DNA of 64,000 nt from Adiantum capillus-veneris (GCA_014529385.2 CM043956.1:59219120-59283119); one strand, 5' to 3'. Numbered from the stretch's first letter, positions 22,189 through 35,100 are shown. Translations and numbers: made by a program. Notes: generated by a model from the letters alone, not told the origin.

Positions 22189-22960
22189 CTAAGGCCCTTC
22201 TATGCTTGTTAGCAGTAGCTTTTTGCCTTTGTTGAGATATGGATATAGACTCCTTAATCCTTTGAAAAGATTCTTGTAGGTCACCGCTATACTAATCGAC
22301 AACGAAGATCTTCCCATGTACTTTGAGTAGCAAGGGACTTTTAGGTCTTCCCTCAATGATCTCAAAAGGTGCTTTTCCCGTAGAAGTATGTACAATATTG
22401 TTGTATGCATACTCTATAAGAGGTAAGTACTTTTCCCATTGTGAGCGTTGATCTACTTCGGTAACATAAGTCTTGAGTAGATCGAGTATCGTAAGATTGG
22501 CTATCTCAGTTTGGCCATCCGTTTGTGGGTGATAGGCCAAAGAGAAATTCAATCTTGTTTCTAGATTTTCAAAGAGACCTTTTGAGAAATTACTGGTCAT
22601 TCGAGGATCTCTATCTGACACAATGGATGTGGGTAATCCATGGTGTTTTAAAATCTTAGATATGAAGAGAGTTACCATTTGGTGTGCCTTAATAGTCTTT
22701 TTGACAGGAATAAAGTGTGCTTGCTTGCTAAACCTGTCAACTATTGTCCATATTCCCGTATTCCAATGGATAGACTTGGGCAATTTAAAGAAGAAATCCA
22801 TGGATATACTCTCTCATGGTGAATTTGGGATAGGCAATGGCTAGAGTAATCCAGGTTGCTTCCCTCTATCATATTTGGTATTTTGGCATACCATGCATTT
22901 TGAAATATACTCTTGTATGTACACTTTCATTGTAGGCCAATAGAAATACGTCTCTACTCC
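22189..22960 (-). pseudogene. Integrase core of chromovirus C
   Basis: Zinc-binding region near 23000-22870: PPYAGHRGIQPT, a stop, then YWPTMKVYIQEYISKCMVCQ. The core (22801-22292) carries the triad as WTIVDRFSKQAHF, VSDRDPRMTSNF and YHPQTDGQTEIANLT. Stops flank the core at about 22805 and 22290. Confidence 0.85.
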
Positions 22961-23122
22961 TCAAAGAGTAGGTTGAATACCTCTATGACCCGCATAGGGA
23001 GGTGGATGGGATTCATACATAACTTTCTCACGAAGGGAATGGGTAACACATAGCCTATTTCCGTGGAGAAGATAACCATCCTTCAAGGTGAATGGTTCCT
23101 CTTTCTTCCCCAAAGCAAGGGC

Positions 23123-23560
23123 TCACATTATGTCTCTAAAATCAGGGTTAGTAGTAGCATACTCATCTATCATAGAGGATAGATCATTGTGAGTTGCTAT
23201 AGACACCACATTAACTTTTGGTCGTTGTGAAAATGCATCAGCCACTTGATTGTTCTTACAAGCAATGTGAGCAATATGGAAATTAAATTGCGAAAGAAAA
23301 TTTTCCCACCTCATTTGTTTGTTGGAAAGCTTGGTTTGCGTCATAAAATACTTAAGACTTTGGTGGTCGGTTCATAGGATAAATGGAGTCCCCAATAGGT
23401 AGTGCTTCCACATGTCTAGGGCATGTAGAACAACTAAAAGCTCTTTTTCATAAATGCTCAAGACTCGTCATCCATATTGAGCCTTTGGCTCTCATATGCT
23501 ATGGCATGCCCTTCTTGAAGCAAAACTGCTCCAAGGCAATCACCACAAGCATCACATTGG
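23123..23560 (-). pseudogene. RNase H of chromovirus C
   Basis: The start is CDACGDCLGAVLLQEGHAIA (about 23550-23490) in a frame different from the preceding RT. The end is in 23344-23123, with QFNFHIAHIACKNNQVADAF and QRPKVNVV. Frames are broken between about 23460 and 23345. Confidence 0.75.
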
Positions 23561-23963
23561 ACCTCAAATGGCTTTGAGAGACTCCAATGAATTTGCGATA
23601 AGGTCTAAAAATTTTCTCCATTAAACGATTGAACGTAGCTGGTGCATTAGTCAAGCCAAAAGGCATGAGTAGATATTCATAAAGACCAAACATTGTGCAA
23701 AATGTGTTATTTAGGATATCTTCATCCACTATCCTTATTTGATGATAGCCACTTTTAAGGTCAATCATACTGAAGTAGGTAGAGCCTTGTAGCTTATCAA
23801 ACAGATCTTCTACCCGAGGCACGAGAAATCTTTTTTTGATAGTGATATGGTTTAGTGCTCGATAGTCCAAACACATACGGTATGTACCATCTTTCTTTTG
23901 CACTAAAAGGACTCGAGAACAAAGGGGAGAGGAACTAGACCTCACCATCCCTTTGTCTACCAA
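23561..23963 (-). pseudogene. Reverse transcriptase of chromovirus C, catalytic box deleted
   Basis: Contains VLLVQKKDGTYRMCLDYRAL, STYFSMIDLKSGYHQIRI and YEYLLMPFGLTNAPATFNRL up to KIFRPYRKFIG. It then jumps directly to the RNase H start near 23570. The segment that normally carries the (Y/F)xDD box, thumb and connection, over 100 residues, is missing. Confidence 0.85.
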
Positions 23964-23971
23964 GTACTGTA

Positions 23972-24796
23972 CTAGTGCCTCATGATCTCCTCTTGTTGAG
24001 CTTGTGAGACTCGAGAAGGAGGCTTGTTAGGCGGTGAGCTTCCTAGAAGGAGCTCAATGCGATGGTCATCATCCCCTGGTTTTGGAGGTAAGTCCATAGG
24101 GATATCATCGATGAACACATCTTGGAATCCTTTGAGAAATTTAGACAAGTCTAACTCTTCTTGATTCCTACCATTTACATTTGATGAAACATTAGGATCT
24201 TTTAGAGACTCTTTGACAAAAATAATGTACGCAAAAATTGAGCTCTTCATTGACTTATCAAAAGCAAGAGGATTTACACGTGGAATAGTGCGACCATGCT
24301 CACTAGCATCTATATACATGTTCTTTCTCCTATAGGTGAAATAGATTTTCCTTTTAGGGAAATTCATATTGGTAGCCATGCAATCAAACCATGGCACCCC
24401 TAGGATAGCATCCTCATGTTGGAGAGGAGAGATGAAGAATTTTTCTTTGTCGACATAGCTTTGGACATGAAGCCTCAACTTTCCAATCAAGGGAGTAACG
24501 GAGGATTGCTGTCCCTTGAAAGCTGTGTCAGCCATTACCATATCTCCCATCTTGAAAGGTTGAATGCCCAACTTGGTGGCCAACTCCATTGATATGAAGT
24601 TGTGAGTAGAGCCAGGGTCAAACAAGATGAAGGCATTATGCTCTCTTACCTTTTCCCAAGCATAGGAAAGTGATGATCCTTTGCAATAAACATCCTCTTT
24701 TGGAGCTTCAATGGTGGAAGCCCTAGGTGTCTCATTGTGAGCATTCCTTTTGGGGAAAGAATGATAGCTATGTCCTTGCTCCCCACACTTGGACAC
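23972..24796 (-). pseudogene. Gag zinc knuckle, protease and RT N-terminus of chromovirus C
   Basis: Residues 3-13 (KCGEQGHSYHSF) are part of a CCHC knuckle. The preceding Cys is in another frame and the last Cys is Phe. The protease motif ILFDPGSTHNFIS is at residues 57-69, with Pro at residue 61 where Ser or Thr is normal. The rest includes IGKLRLHVQSYVDKEKFFIS, LGVPWFDCMATNMNFPKRKI and the linker GFQDVFIDDIPMDLPPKPG before RT. Confidence 0.8.
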
Positions 24797-26123
24797 TTAT
24801 GGTTCTTGAAAAAAGCTTCAAGCTCTTTAGGAGAGAGTTTGTTTTTGCCTTTGTAAACTTACTTCTCCTTGGACCGATTATTGTTGTGGTTGTTGGAAGT
24901 TCCTTGGGAAGAATTTTGAACATTGTTTTTCCCCTTTGCATCATTTTTGTCTTTGTTTTCCATGGGCTTGACATTCCGTCTAGCCCCTTGATGGAAATTG
25001 ATGCCTAAAGCGACCATGGTGTGATGGATTACTTCGTTAATAATACCAGGCCATTGAGAGTTGATGTATTTGGCCATCTCTTTAGGTAATCCCGCACAAA
25101 ATTGTTGCCTTTGCTTGGCAAAGTCTATCTTTGAAAGACAGTAGCCTTGAGATCTAAATCCTGAAACTTGTCTACATACTTGTGGATAGACTCATGAGAA
25201 AGAAGCTTCAAGCTGCACCATTTGGTAAGAACTTTGTCCTTTGCATCGCTTGCAACAAGGAGTTGCTTCATATGGAAACTCGTAATGTTTTCCACATCTT
25301 TGGGGCTTCATCGTTGCCATGAAGGCTAGCCCACCATTGTCGAGCTGATTTTTGAAAGTGCATAGCTACATGGTGTATTTGGAGGACTCTATGAAGCCCT
25401 CATCTCCAAAGGCCGCATCAAATTGCTGGATGAAGGACAAGACTTTGTCGGTAGCACCAAAGGTGCTATCATAGGTGAGAAAAGAGATACTCTTTCCTCC
25501 CTCCTTGAAATTCTTTAGCTTTTTTGACCTTCACATGCAATGAATGATTTGTGGTGTCCTCCCCTCTTGTATTCGCTAGGAGAATAGCCATAGCTTTCAT
25601 AGGAAGAGGCGGAAGGTGAAGAAGAAGGAGAAGAGGGTGACCTCTTCCTACACCTTTTCTTCCTTTGTTTCACCTCTTCTCTTTTGGAATGACAAGGAGA
25701 GGGACTGTGTGTTGATATTTTCCTCTTGAGAGGAGTGGGCGATTGTCTAGACCGTCGTCTTTGTGGAGCCACATCTTCAGAGGAACTTAATGTTTCATTG
25801 ATTTCTTACTCTTTGGGTTCCTCCTCTCAAATGGGAGAGAGTCTTCTTTTGGGGGTCTCTTCAAGAGGCCTCCTAAGCTCTCTCCCCTCTTGGAGAGGAA
25901 GGGAAATCCCATAAGCACGAAGTCGTTGAGTAACTTCGGCTTGCAAAGGAGGGTTGACCATAGCTTGCTGCAACCTAGTGACGAGATAATTCACAAACAT
26001 GGGGGCATCATCATTAGCACCTGCATGTGCAAAATCAAAGATATCAATGTTCATTCTACTCTCTTGATTATTGTTAGCCATGTTAACAAAATTTTTGTGT
26101 GTACTTAGTGTATGCTTTGGCAA
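24797..26123 (-). pseudogene. Gag of chromovirus C
   Basis: N-terminus at 26123-25827 (RMNIDIFDFAHAGANDDAP, LQAEVTQRLRAYGISLPLQE), then an Arg/Ser-rich segment at 25772-25515 (RRRSRQSPTPLKRK, RKRSPSSPSSSPSASSY), then the capsid-like middle in broken frames, and 25077-24859 with an Asn/Lys-rich linker before the knuckle. Homologous to the gag of B. Confidence 0.75.
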
Positions 26124-26481
26124 TTAAAAACCTTAGTTGCCACTCCTCTTAGCCTTTGAATATTGGCTCTTAAGTTTCTACACCCATGGATTGAAGTGGT
26201 TAATTATAGAGAGTAGTGGAGTAGGTCTAACATAGTAGAGTTGTGGAGGGATGGCTCCTTTCGGACTTCTTATGGCTCAATAATGGTAAAACCATAGGCA
26301 AGTCTAAAAAGACTCCATTATTAAGTCCAAAGCTCCCGAGGTGTGCACCATATCTCACATAGTGGGCTCAACAAAACCGATAATAGATCCAAGTTCCACT
26401 TACCCTAATATAATTAACAACATCAACCATTTATAGGCTACTTAAGGACCTCTCTTCTTAAGCAAGAAAAGAAAAACCAAG

Positions 26482-26494
26482 TGCTCTGATACCA
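26482..26494 (-). other. Primer-binding site of C (initiator Met tRNA)
   Basis: The minus strand reads TGGTATCAGAGCA, one base inside the LTR, as in element B. The leader (26124-26481) between it and gag has no gene. Confidence 0.9.
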
Positions 26495-26495
26495 A

Positions 26496-27521
26496 TGTAA
26501 TGGAATTGGCCTATTAACTTGAGAGTAGCGGAAATTAATCAGAGTACTTTTGAGAAATTAGTTTGTGAGCATAGCGGGTGAACATAATTGAAGATAACAA
26601 CATTGGCATAGCAATTAGTTAACTTGGCATACTTTTGCAAGAGAGAGAATTTAGAGAACATGACAACAGTTGAGGACCATATTTATGTGGAGCCGGTCCC
26701 CCCTCCAATAGGCATTTTTATTAGGATTTCTCCCATTAAGAGAGACTTGTTACAAGACAATCTTTGTGTTCCTTGTGACCTAGGTGATGCAATGAAGATG
26801 GAAAGCTTCATGCATCACAAGCATAACATAAACTTGAAGAAATCTTTAACTATCCCAAGCCTCAGTCCCAAGACCTCAAACACCTTCGAGGTGGAGAGAG
26901 CTAGTAGGGAATGAGGGTAGGGAAGAGGAAGAAGAAACATTTCATAGGAGAAAAAATTAGTTCCTCACTTATCATAACTCTTCTTGCTAGCATACATAAT
27001 AGCATAATAATGAAGAAGAAGAAGATGGCAAGCTTAAGCATTAAAGCATGGCTCTTGGTTGGATTTGCACTCCATAGCCAAGAGTGTTGGTGTAGGCTCT
27101 CAACCTCTACTTGCTTGGAGAAGGAGAGGGAGCTCTTGCACTTTTCATAGCATACAATGAGAGTGTGTGTGGGTGAGTATACCCCCTAAGAAACCCCCTA
27201 GATTGCTTGGGTCGACCCCCCTTGTAGCTCATGCTTGAAGCTCATTGGACCCCTCCAGGGCTAGCCAATCACAAGCAGGAGTCATTGCAAGCAACAAGGG
27301 TAGCCTTGGGACAAGTTTCCCCCTTTTTCCTTTGAGAGAGAGGACTTGATAAATGCAAAGACAATTAATTACTTCTCCTAAATTATCATTGGACCCCTTG
27401 GGTGGCCTACCAATAGGCTTCAGGCACACCATGAGGGCAACATGAGGAGGAACTTGACAAGTGTCCCCTTTGCTTTCTTTGTACAAGCATGACTTGTGTG
27501 TGTGCGTGGGTATTCTCTCTC

Positions 27522-27557
<36 letters not shown>

Positions 27558-28075
27558 CCCTTGTAGGGCTCACCCCTCCTTGTAGGGATTGGATTTGACC
27601 TTTTGACACCTCAAGCCCCTCATGCATATGTTTAGTTCCCACCACAAGCTTGGCCCATAAGCAATTCAAGCTTGGACTCGGTTCTCACCTCAAGTACAAC
27701 CCTAGCATCTGAAGCACCTCAAGCATCTCAACCACCTCAGTCATCAAGCAACTGAAGCACCTCAATCACCTTAATCTTGGGCCGGGTTCCCACCTCTAGC
27801 TCAGCCCTAGCTTACCTAAGGTCAAAGAACTTTTACACAGTTTATTGGAGGTCTTCAATGAAGCTAACCCTAAGGTCTTATGCTCCAATGGTTAGCCTTG
27901 GTCATTGATAGACCATCTCTCATTTGGGAACCTTTACCATTGGCCCCATGTTGAAATAGATCTATAAGCACATGTCTATATCCTATCCCTTGTTCCCGTT
28001 TATTCTCCCACATTTAAGTGATCACTTTAATATGAGAAAATCATTTGGGTTGGTTAGATATTAGATTTTATGACA
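26496..28075 (-). repeat. 5' LTR of chromovirus C (about 1.58 kb)
   Basis: Starts TGTAATGGAATTGG and ends GATTTTATGACA. It contains a run of about 34 C at 27523-27556 and a short CCTCAAGCA minisatellite near 27715-27770. Confidence 0.85.
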
Positions 28076-28652
28076 CATGGGAGATAGTCCTTACATACTC
28101 TCAAGCCCCATATTTCTGGGGCATTGTAGTGGTTAATGAAAGATTGCTATTTTCTAGTATTCACTATTCTCCCCTCTCCCTCTCTTTGTTAACTCTACCT
28201 ACATCGTGCTCTTGGTGATGATGAAACACTAGGAGTGAAGATCTCCTAGGTGACTTGGACAACATAAATATTGAGGTGAGCCTCTCTAGAGATCACTTCC
28301 TCCTTCATGCTTTCACTAAGTCTATGTTTTTCATTCTATGTTTTCTTCAAGTAAGGACGAGTGCTACATGCCATGAGTGAGGGCTCAAAGAAGAAGGTGG
28401 ACTTGAGTAGCCCAAGAATGGGGACTTGTGCATATAATGGCTTAGACCTATAAACCAAAACTCATTTTTTCCTTTTAGAAATAAAAACTAATCCCATATG
28501 GGTTGCATCTATATTCTATAATCTCGAATATCTCTTTTATATTTATTCTTTGTGAGTGACATTGATCATAAATAGAGAGTTTGTTGAGGCCTGCAAAATG
28601 CATAAAGGATTAATGTGTATCTATGTTTTTTGTATTGGATGCAAGTGTTGAT
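28076..28652. other. Spacer, no gene recognised
   Basis: Single-copy-looking sequence; no motifs that I can assign. Confidence 0.5.
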
Positions 28653-28675
28653 TCTCTCTCTCTCTCTCTCTCTCA

Positions 28676-28759
<84 letters not shown>
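28653..28759. repeat. (CT)n(CA)n compound microsatellite
   Basis: About 22 bp of CT followed by about 84 bp of CA. Confidence 0.98.
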
Positions 28760-28761
<2 letters not shown>

Positions 28762-30280
28762 GATGCTATCCAAAATAAGATCAAAGATCTTCAACTATAA
28801 AGCAACTTTTATTTAAAAGAATTGTTCATTACTCTTGTACTAAATTTGAAGAAGCATTTGGATTTTAGTACAAGCCACTTCATGGCCTTTTGTCAATTGT
28901 TATTTGCAATAGTTTTTCTATTTAATTGCGGGTATTTTAGTTACTATTAAACATGGATACACACACACACACAAAAAAAACATTCCTAAAAACATGAATT
29001 TTGTTTATTTAGTGTTTATTATATCTTATTATTTGTTAATTATGTGATAAATAGTTTTTTAATTGATTTGTTATTTGTTCTTTTTTATTAGATTTCTTAA
29101 GGATAAATTAAATGGATTGTTTTTTATAATTAGGTTTTTCTTGAAAGTTAGCTTCTTATTTAAGTTTTTTCTGTTAATTAGTTTACTTATTAATTAAAGT
29201 GGTCAATTTACTTTTTGGTGCGTGGAATAGTTAGTTAATTAAGGGTAGTCTAAAGTTTGCTTAGGGTAAAAATTTAGTTTAGGGTGGGTCCTTTTAGCCT
29301 TAGCTTATGGCTCATTTAGAATTAGTTTATGGTAAGTGGTGACTTTGTTTAAAATTATTTTAGGGTTGAACAACAACCCACCAGGAAGAAACAACACTAG
29401 AAAGCAACAATCGAGGGGGTTAAGGTTATGCATGAATTTGGTTCTCACTATCTAGATTCTTGAGCTAGGTCGTATTTCAAGGGGCACGGGGGCCATAGGG
29501 GCTGCGGTTTGGCTCCCCTGTCCAAGCCCGTGTGGGACGAGGTTTTACATATGCCTGCTCAATTGGTTGTTTTGTGGTTTGAAGGATCTGCATTTTTTTT
29601 GTTGGTGTTTGAGGATGTCAGGTTAGAAGAGAAAGGGAGAAGGAGAGAGAGAGGGTAGAGAGAGAAAGAGGGAGTAATTTATCTACCACTCACAATTGTG
29701 AGTTTTGCAAGAAAAGGAATTATTTTAGGGATTAATCTTATTTGGGTTTGTAAATCGTATGTTGTGCTTAATACAATCCACTCATAAATCATGAGTTTTG
29801 ACAAAAATAAAAAAAGAACTACACTTACGTGTATGTTCCTAGTCTTGAAAGTTTGTTGTCATTTGAATGCGGCCTCCTTGTCCTAAGTAGCAATAGTGCT
29901 CAAACTCCACTTGATAGTGTTTTCTTTAGCACTCTAGTCCACCCTCACTCCCATCTTTTCCACCACTTATTCCACTCACATCCATGATTTGATAAGTCTT
30001 TATCTCACCCCACCTTTCTTCCCTAAAGACATGATTACTACATTTTCTCCTTTGTCATTGGATCTCCCCTTTCCTCATCCTCCGCCTTTCTCCCTCATGT
30101 AGTTGGTCCAACTTCCCCTTCCATGTCTGACTTGTTGGCCCTAATCCCTAATTGCATCTATTTAGTCCCTTATTTTATCTTCTCGTTCTCTTTCTTTAGT
30201 AGGTAGTCTCATTCAAGCTCCTTTGCTTCCCCTTTGCTTAAAAGCCTTAAGTCTTTCATGCTTGCTATGTCTAAAGAAGG

Positions 30281-30281
<1 letters not shown>
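28760..30281. other. Spacer, no gene recognised
   Basis: Very AT-rich to about 29380, with many TTAATT and TAGTTTA words, then mixed composition. No coding region can be supported. Confidence 0.5.

Positions 30282-30373
<92 letters not shown>
30282..30373. repeat. (CA)n microsatellite
   Basis: About 92 bp of perfect CA repeats, ending ACAGATAGAT. Confidence 0.98.
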
Positions 30374-30375
<2 letters not shown>

Positions 30376-32929
30376 TAGATCTAGATTCAAGCCTTCTTGT
30401 GCTTCTTCTGTTCTCTACCTCTTTTAAAAGTAGTGCCAAAATTTATAACCATCTTGCAAAGTCACCATCTACAAAAGTGCCAAAGACACCATGTAATTAC
30501 ACGGGTGCTCTATTTACCTACATATGTGTTTCTATGCTTTTCCATCCACCTTTTCTTTAAATAGACTCAACAATCCAATTTCTTGATATGTCCCTTTTGC
30601 CTATCAATCTATCCATTATTATTCCTCTCTCCTATCTACCTAACTTTGATTTTGCCTATTGGCTATAAAACCATCTATCAATACATTTTTCCATCTTTTT
30701 CATGTAAATGCATGTATATGTATATTGTGTTTATGCTTATATTTCATAAATATAATAGCATTCACATAATTTTCAATGTCATGTGTTACTATGTATGTGC
30801 ACTCACAAATCCTTTTTTAGGAACATCCCTTATCTACATCTTAGTCTATGTACATAGAATTATTGATTTCTCTAGATTTAACTCTACATTGCCACTATTT
30901 AGCTATTGTATGTTAATCAAGAAGATATATTCTATGCTTTTCACAATATTAGATTCTTAAGCGAGAGTGTGTCTTGATATTTTGAGGTGTACTATCCACT
31001 TTCTACGGAAAATTTTAGTGGTAAGCATATATGTGAAGGGACTTGTTTGATTCTCTTTAATTAATAATAAGGGTGGACTTGCTTCAGAGAACCATGGCCA
31101 TGACATTGGTTTAACACTATCAAATGCTTGTCAAGAGATATGGTAACCATAGTGGGCAAGGAGAGCTTGTCATTCTTTGCTAATCCTCTTCACTATCATC
31201 AACATTGACATGTGAACAAGATTATCATCCTCTCTCCACCAATATTTCCAAGCTTAAGTTTCAAGAATAGGAATGGAATCATGGAGATGGAGTCAATCTA
31301 ACTGCCATTTACGTAGTTGGATAGAATTATTACCTTATTTGTTCATGGATAATGACAACTATACCATATGTGGGATAGTTAATAGCTTGAGAGATATTAT
31401 GTGCGCGCATTGCAACAAAATTATAAAGTCAAATATAAACCATGCATCCATGGTGAATTATGATTGTATTTGAGATAGTTAATGCTTGCCATGTTCAATG
31501 TTTTCATGCATGTCTTGGATTCATATACAAATGCATGTCCCTATAGTTCATATCGAGCATAGAACACCATTTTAGATGAATTGAGAAAATCTTGTTTCCC
31601 AAATGCTAAATTGGTGTGTTGGGATTGTGCTATTCTACTATTTTTAAGCCGAATTTTCCCTTAATTTAGATAAGATTTCATGATTCCAGCACCCAAATTT
31701 GATTTTTCTATATTAATTTTTATAAGAAAACTTTTGATATAGATGTTTGCAAAAGGATTCGTATCAAAGAAATTCTTTAAAACATCGATCAAAGCTCATA
31801 AAGATGGATGGTAAAAAAGATAATGTGTCAAAACACACAAACGATGTGGCTACTAAGCAACATATATATTAATTGTGCCAACCAAAAATATAATATCTAG
31901 ACACAAAAATCACCAACAACTATTATGATAAAATTGGTCAAGTTAATCTCAAGTATGAGAAAAAATATAGTCCCAATTTTAAAACACTATGAAGTTTTAG
32001 CTACATTATAGTATGTACAACACCCAAATTAACATTTGATAACAAAAAACCTACAGAATATTGTGGATTAGCCTATGGCCCTAAGACCATAACTACTTGT
32101 GTATGGCATACTGTTAAAGATTATATGTTTGTGCAAAAGAATCTATATTAACATGCCACATTTTCATCAATACATGTTTTAAAACTTCAATAAAGCTTCT
32201 AGACATGGTCCCTCAAAACTTCCATACATGATTTAAAACTTTAATAAAGCTTCTAAAGGTGGTCTCTCAAAAAAGGAGGTGCTAAAAAACACCATTAATA
32301 TGACTAATTAGTAGCATATGAATTGATTACACCAAATCAGTATGGGTTGTATACAAAGATTACCAACAACTCATTTTATAAAACTTTTGGTCTTTATCTC
32401 ATATACAACAAAGTACTAAGTGCAAGGAGTATAGTATCATCAAGATAGAGGGTGTTCAACAAACACCCTCTTTGTAGCACTATCAATTGTCTTTTGGTAA
32501 GTTTCACCACCTCAAAAAAGGAAAGTACTAAGAAGAAAATGATAGGAGCATCAAGAAATTATATTTGCAGTGCTACTTAAGTGAGAGGTGTCTCCTCACA
32601 TAGGATTCACTTCATAAATCCAAAATTTAATGATTTTTGGAAGCTATTTTGTAATTGGGATTTTTATTTTTTCTTAAAAGAAGTTAGTAGTAGTAGCTGA
32701 TCAACTCATTGTTCCACTTTGAATGAGATACTTGATGTAACTTGAGAAGAAACTCTTCTAATTTATAATATTATAATATCAAACCATTTTTCAAAATACC
32801 CCCTTGAATGACAACAAAAAATCAATTCAATAGTTTCATTCTAACACACAACAAATCAAAATGTGTTTAACAAACAATAGAGCACAATATACATGTAAGA
32901 CTTAGTGCCTTTGAGGTCATAGGATACCT
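30374..32929. other. Spacer, no gene recognised
   Basis: AT-rich. A 125-codon open frame (30583-30960) is low-complexity and has no recognisable motif. Isolated CTATGGCCCTAAG words near 32075 hint at the satellite described below. Confidence 0.5.
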
Positions 32930-33600
32930 TTTATAGTGATTTCTAATTAGAGCACCTTTTTGTCTTGTGGCCACAAGCTTGTAGGGTTATGATACCATAT
33001 GGGATGGATATGTTGGCTTTCTATGGACCTAGGATCACAGGGTTCTCTGATTCTAAATGGCATAAATGCTCTGTAAAATTATCAAATAGTTTTCTTTTTT
33101 TTTGAAAGGCTAAGGTCCTCCTTTATAGCTGCCAATAGATCGAGACTAAGTGTGGCCTAAGAAAGTTAGGCTTTTCTTTGTAGTTTGTAATTAAGAGGCT
33201 TATTCCTTATGTTATGTAGCCTAGAGCTAGCCTCCCATTATATTAAGGATAAAGAGTTCTAATTCCAAGCCACACATGGTAAGTGACTTTTGGAATAACA
33301 TATGTAACCTTATGGCCTTGTGGTCATAGGGTGATGATGTCATAGGTGAAAATTACGTTGCTTCCTATTACTACAATAGATGAAAGTCTTGTAGAAGATG
33401 AGATACTAGTCTTTAGCCTGAGGGCCATAGAGTTTCTTATCAAGAAACTAGCCAGGCCCATATGTAGGATCATACAATGCCAATAGTTTGGCTTCATATG
33501 GAAGTGTGTCTAGAGACCAAATGGACCCCTATGGCCCAAAGACCATAAGGTGCCATTTGTAAATAACATAAAGGCACTTTAAAAATGTCAAAAAGAATGT
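32930..33600. repeat. Degenerate copies of the GGCC-palindrome satellite
   Basis: Repeated words such as CTATGGACCTAGGATCACAG, TTATGGCCTTGTGGTCATAG, GCCTGAGGGCCATAG and CTATGGCCCAAAGACCATAA recur every 100-250 bp. They are diverged relatives of the array at 42290-43830. Confidence 0.55.
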
Positions 33601-34055
33601 TATTTGTCATGAAAGGTCCATGCTTACTGAAGCTATTTATATAGCAACATTTGAATCTTTTGATAAACTAAAATTAATCAAAGTGCACATCAAAGTCAAA
33701 AGCTACATATAGAATTGAAAGACAAATTTGCATAAGCACTTTTAAAAATACATAAAGAGATTTTGTAGATTTCATAATATTACAAAAATCTACTTCATCA
33801 TCAATGTCAATGGAGATCTAGTTGAGATTATACTGAATCTTTAACTGTTCTCTATAATTCTTGGCCTCATGTACTTTGATAAGAGGCTCCTTGTATCCCA
33901 ATGTTTGGGAAAGCCTAATTGCTTCAATATATTTTAAGGCTAATAAAGGTTTCATACTCTTTAAAAAAGCCTCACTATTTATTGGTCAAATGTTAGGAGT
34001 TTCTTGTCCTGACTTCTAGTGGGACACTCCACTATTGTTAGATGTTGTACCTTTT

Positions 34056-34491
34056 TCATCTTCGTGAGCACACGAAGCTCCTGGTAGTTTGCATGTGGAG
34101 TAGGTTTTCCCCAGACAAACCAAATTTCTCTCCTCTCAACTCTCCAACAACCATGTGAACATGATTATAAAGTTCATGTCCTTGTACTATGGGTGCTTTT
34201 ACATACAAATATGAGCTTGTAATTGTGAAAATGTCATTGACATGATGAAGAGCTTGAATATATGACAATAGATCCCCAAGGAGGATAGTAACCTCCTCAT
34301 CATTATTGAATGATGGAGAAAAAATACAATTCAATGCAGGATTAACACATCCCTTTAATGATGCATCATGTACTGGAAGCATTCTCTTTGCATCAATCCC
34401 AAATTTTGTTGATACAATAGCCAATGGTTTGAAAAGTGCTTCTACTCCATTAGGAGAAATATGAACCTTGCATGGGCCTTGTAAAGAATCC
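34056..34491 (-). CDS. Unrecognised open frame of about 145 codons
   Basis: The minus strand is open from just after a TAG at about 34494 to 34056. The first ATG (34424) gives 122 residues. The sequence is of normal complexity (for example KRMLPVHDASLKGCVNPALN and LLGDLLSYIQALHHVNDIFT) with no repeats. I do not recognise a family, and there is no zinc knuckle, protease or polymerase motif. It could be an exon, a gene fragment or chance. Its upstream end overlaps the left member of the inverted-repeat pair 34448 / 40001. Confidence 0.2.
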
Positions 34492-34861
34492 TAATTTTTA
34501 GGGATTAAGGCTAATGTTGTGTAGGGTTAAGGGGACAAGGGCATTCAAGAAGCTAGTTTTGAGTAGACTTTTCTAGCCTTTTTTTAGACACATGTAGGAT
34601 GTGGACCTAAGAGGTCACTTTCTCTCTCTAACTTTTGGAAAGTGAAGGGAGTAAAGGGGTGTAGCCACATCAGCAAAAACGTGGGTCACTAAGAGCCAAA
34701 ATTTGACTTTTTTTCAAAAAAGTTATTTTTACTTATTTTTGACTTAAAATTCCCTCCCAACATATATACACATCAAAAAATCATTTTTTGACATTTTTTA
34801 AAACCTACAAACACTAAAAGTCCACTTTTTAAAAAAAAAAATCCCCCCCAAAAAAAAACCT

Positions 34862-35100
34862 TTGTTCTCTCCTCCTCCTTCCTCCTCTCTCCCTCTCCTC
34901 TCCCTCCCTACCCCCTTCTCTCCTCCTCCTTCCCTCTCTCTCCCTCTCCCCCCTCTGCCCCCTTCTCTCCTCCCATGTTCCTCTCCTCTCCCTCCCTACC
35001 CCCTTCTCTCCTCCTCCTCCCCTCTCTCTCCCTCTTCCCCTCTGCCCCCTTCTCTCCTCCCATGTTCCTCCCTCTCCCTCCCCCCTCTTTCTTTTCATTC
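34862..35100. repeat. Pyrimidine-rich block with an internal duplication of about 87 bp
   Basis: Almost purely C and T on the plus strand for about 240 bp. CTCCCTCCCTACCCCCTTCT and CTCCTCCCATGTTCCTC each occur twice, about 87 bp apart. Confidence 0.85.

Larger units (their letters stand above)
20575..28075 (-). mobile_element. Ty3/gypsy chromovirus C, near full length but decayed
   Basis: Order on the minus strand: 5' LTR, initiator-Met primer site, gag, protease, RT, RNase H, integrase with GPY-type tail, chromodomain, polypurine tract, 3' LTR. The chromodomain and integrase style identify a chromovirus. The 3' LTR (left) is recognisable only from about 20575, so its outer part is lost or too diverged. 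The RT has an internal deletion that removes the catalytic YVDD-type box, and many frames are broken. Confidence 0.85.

Noticed and set aside
30583..30960. 125-codon hydrophobic open frame as a membrane protein
   Set aside because: Hydrophobicity follows from AT-rich codons; no other support.
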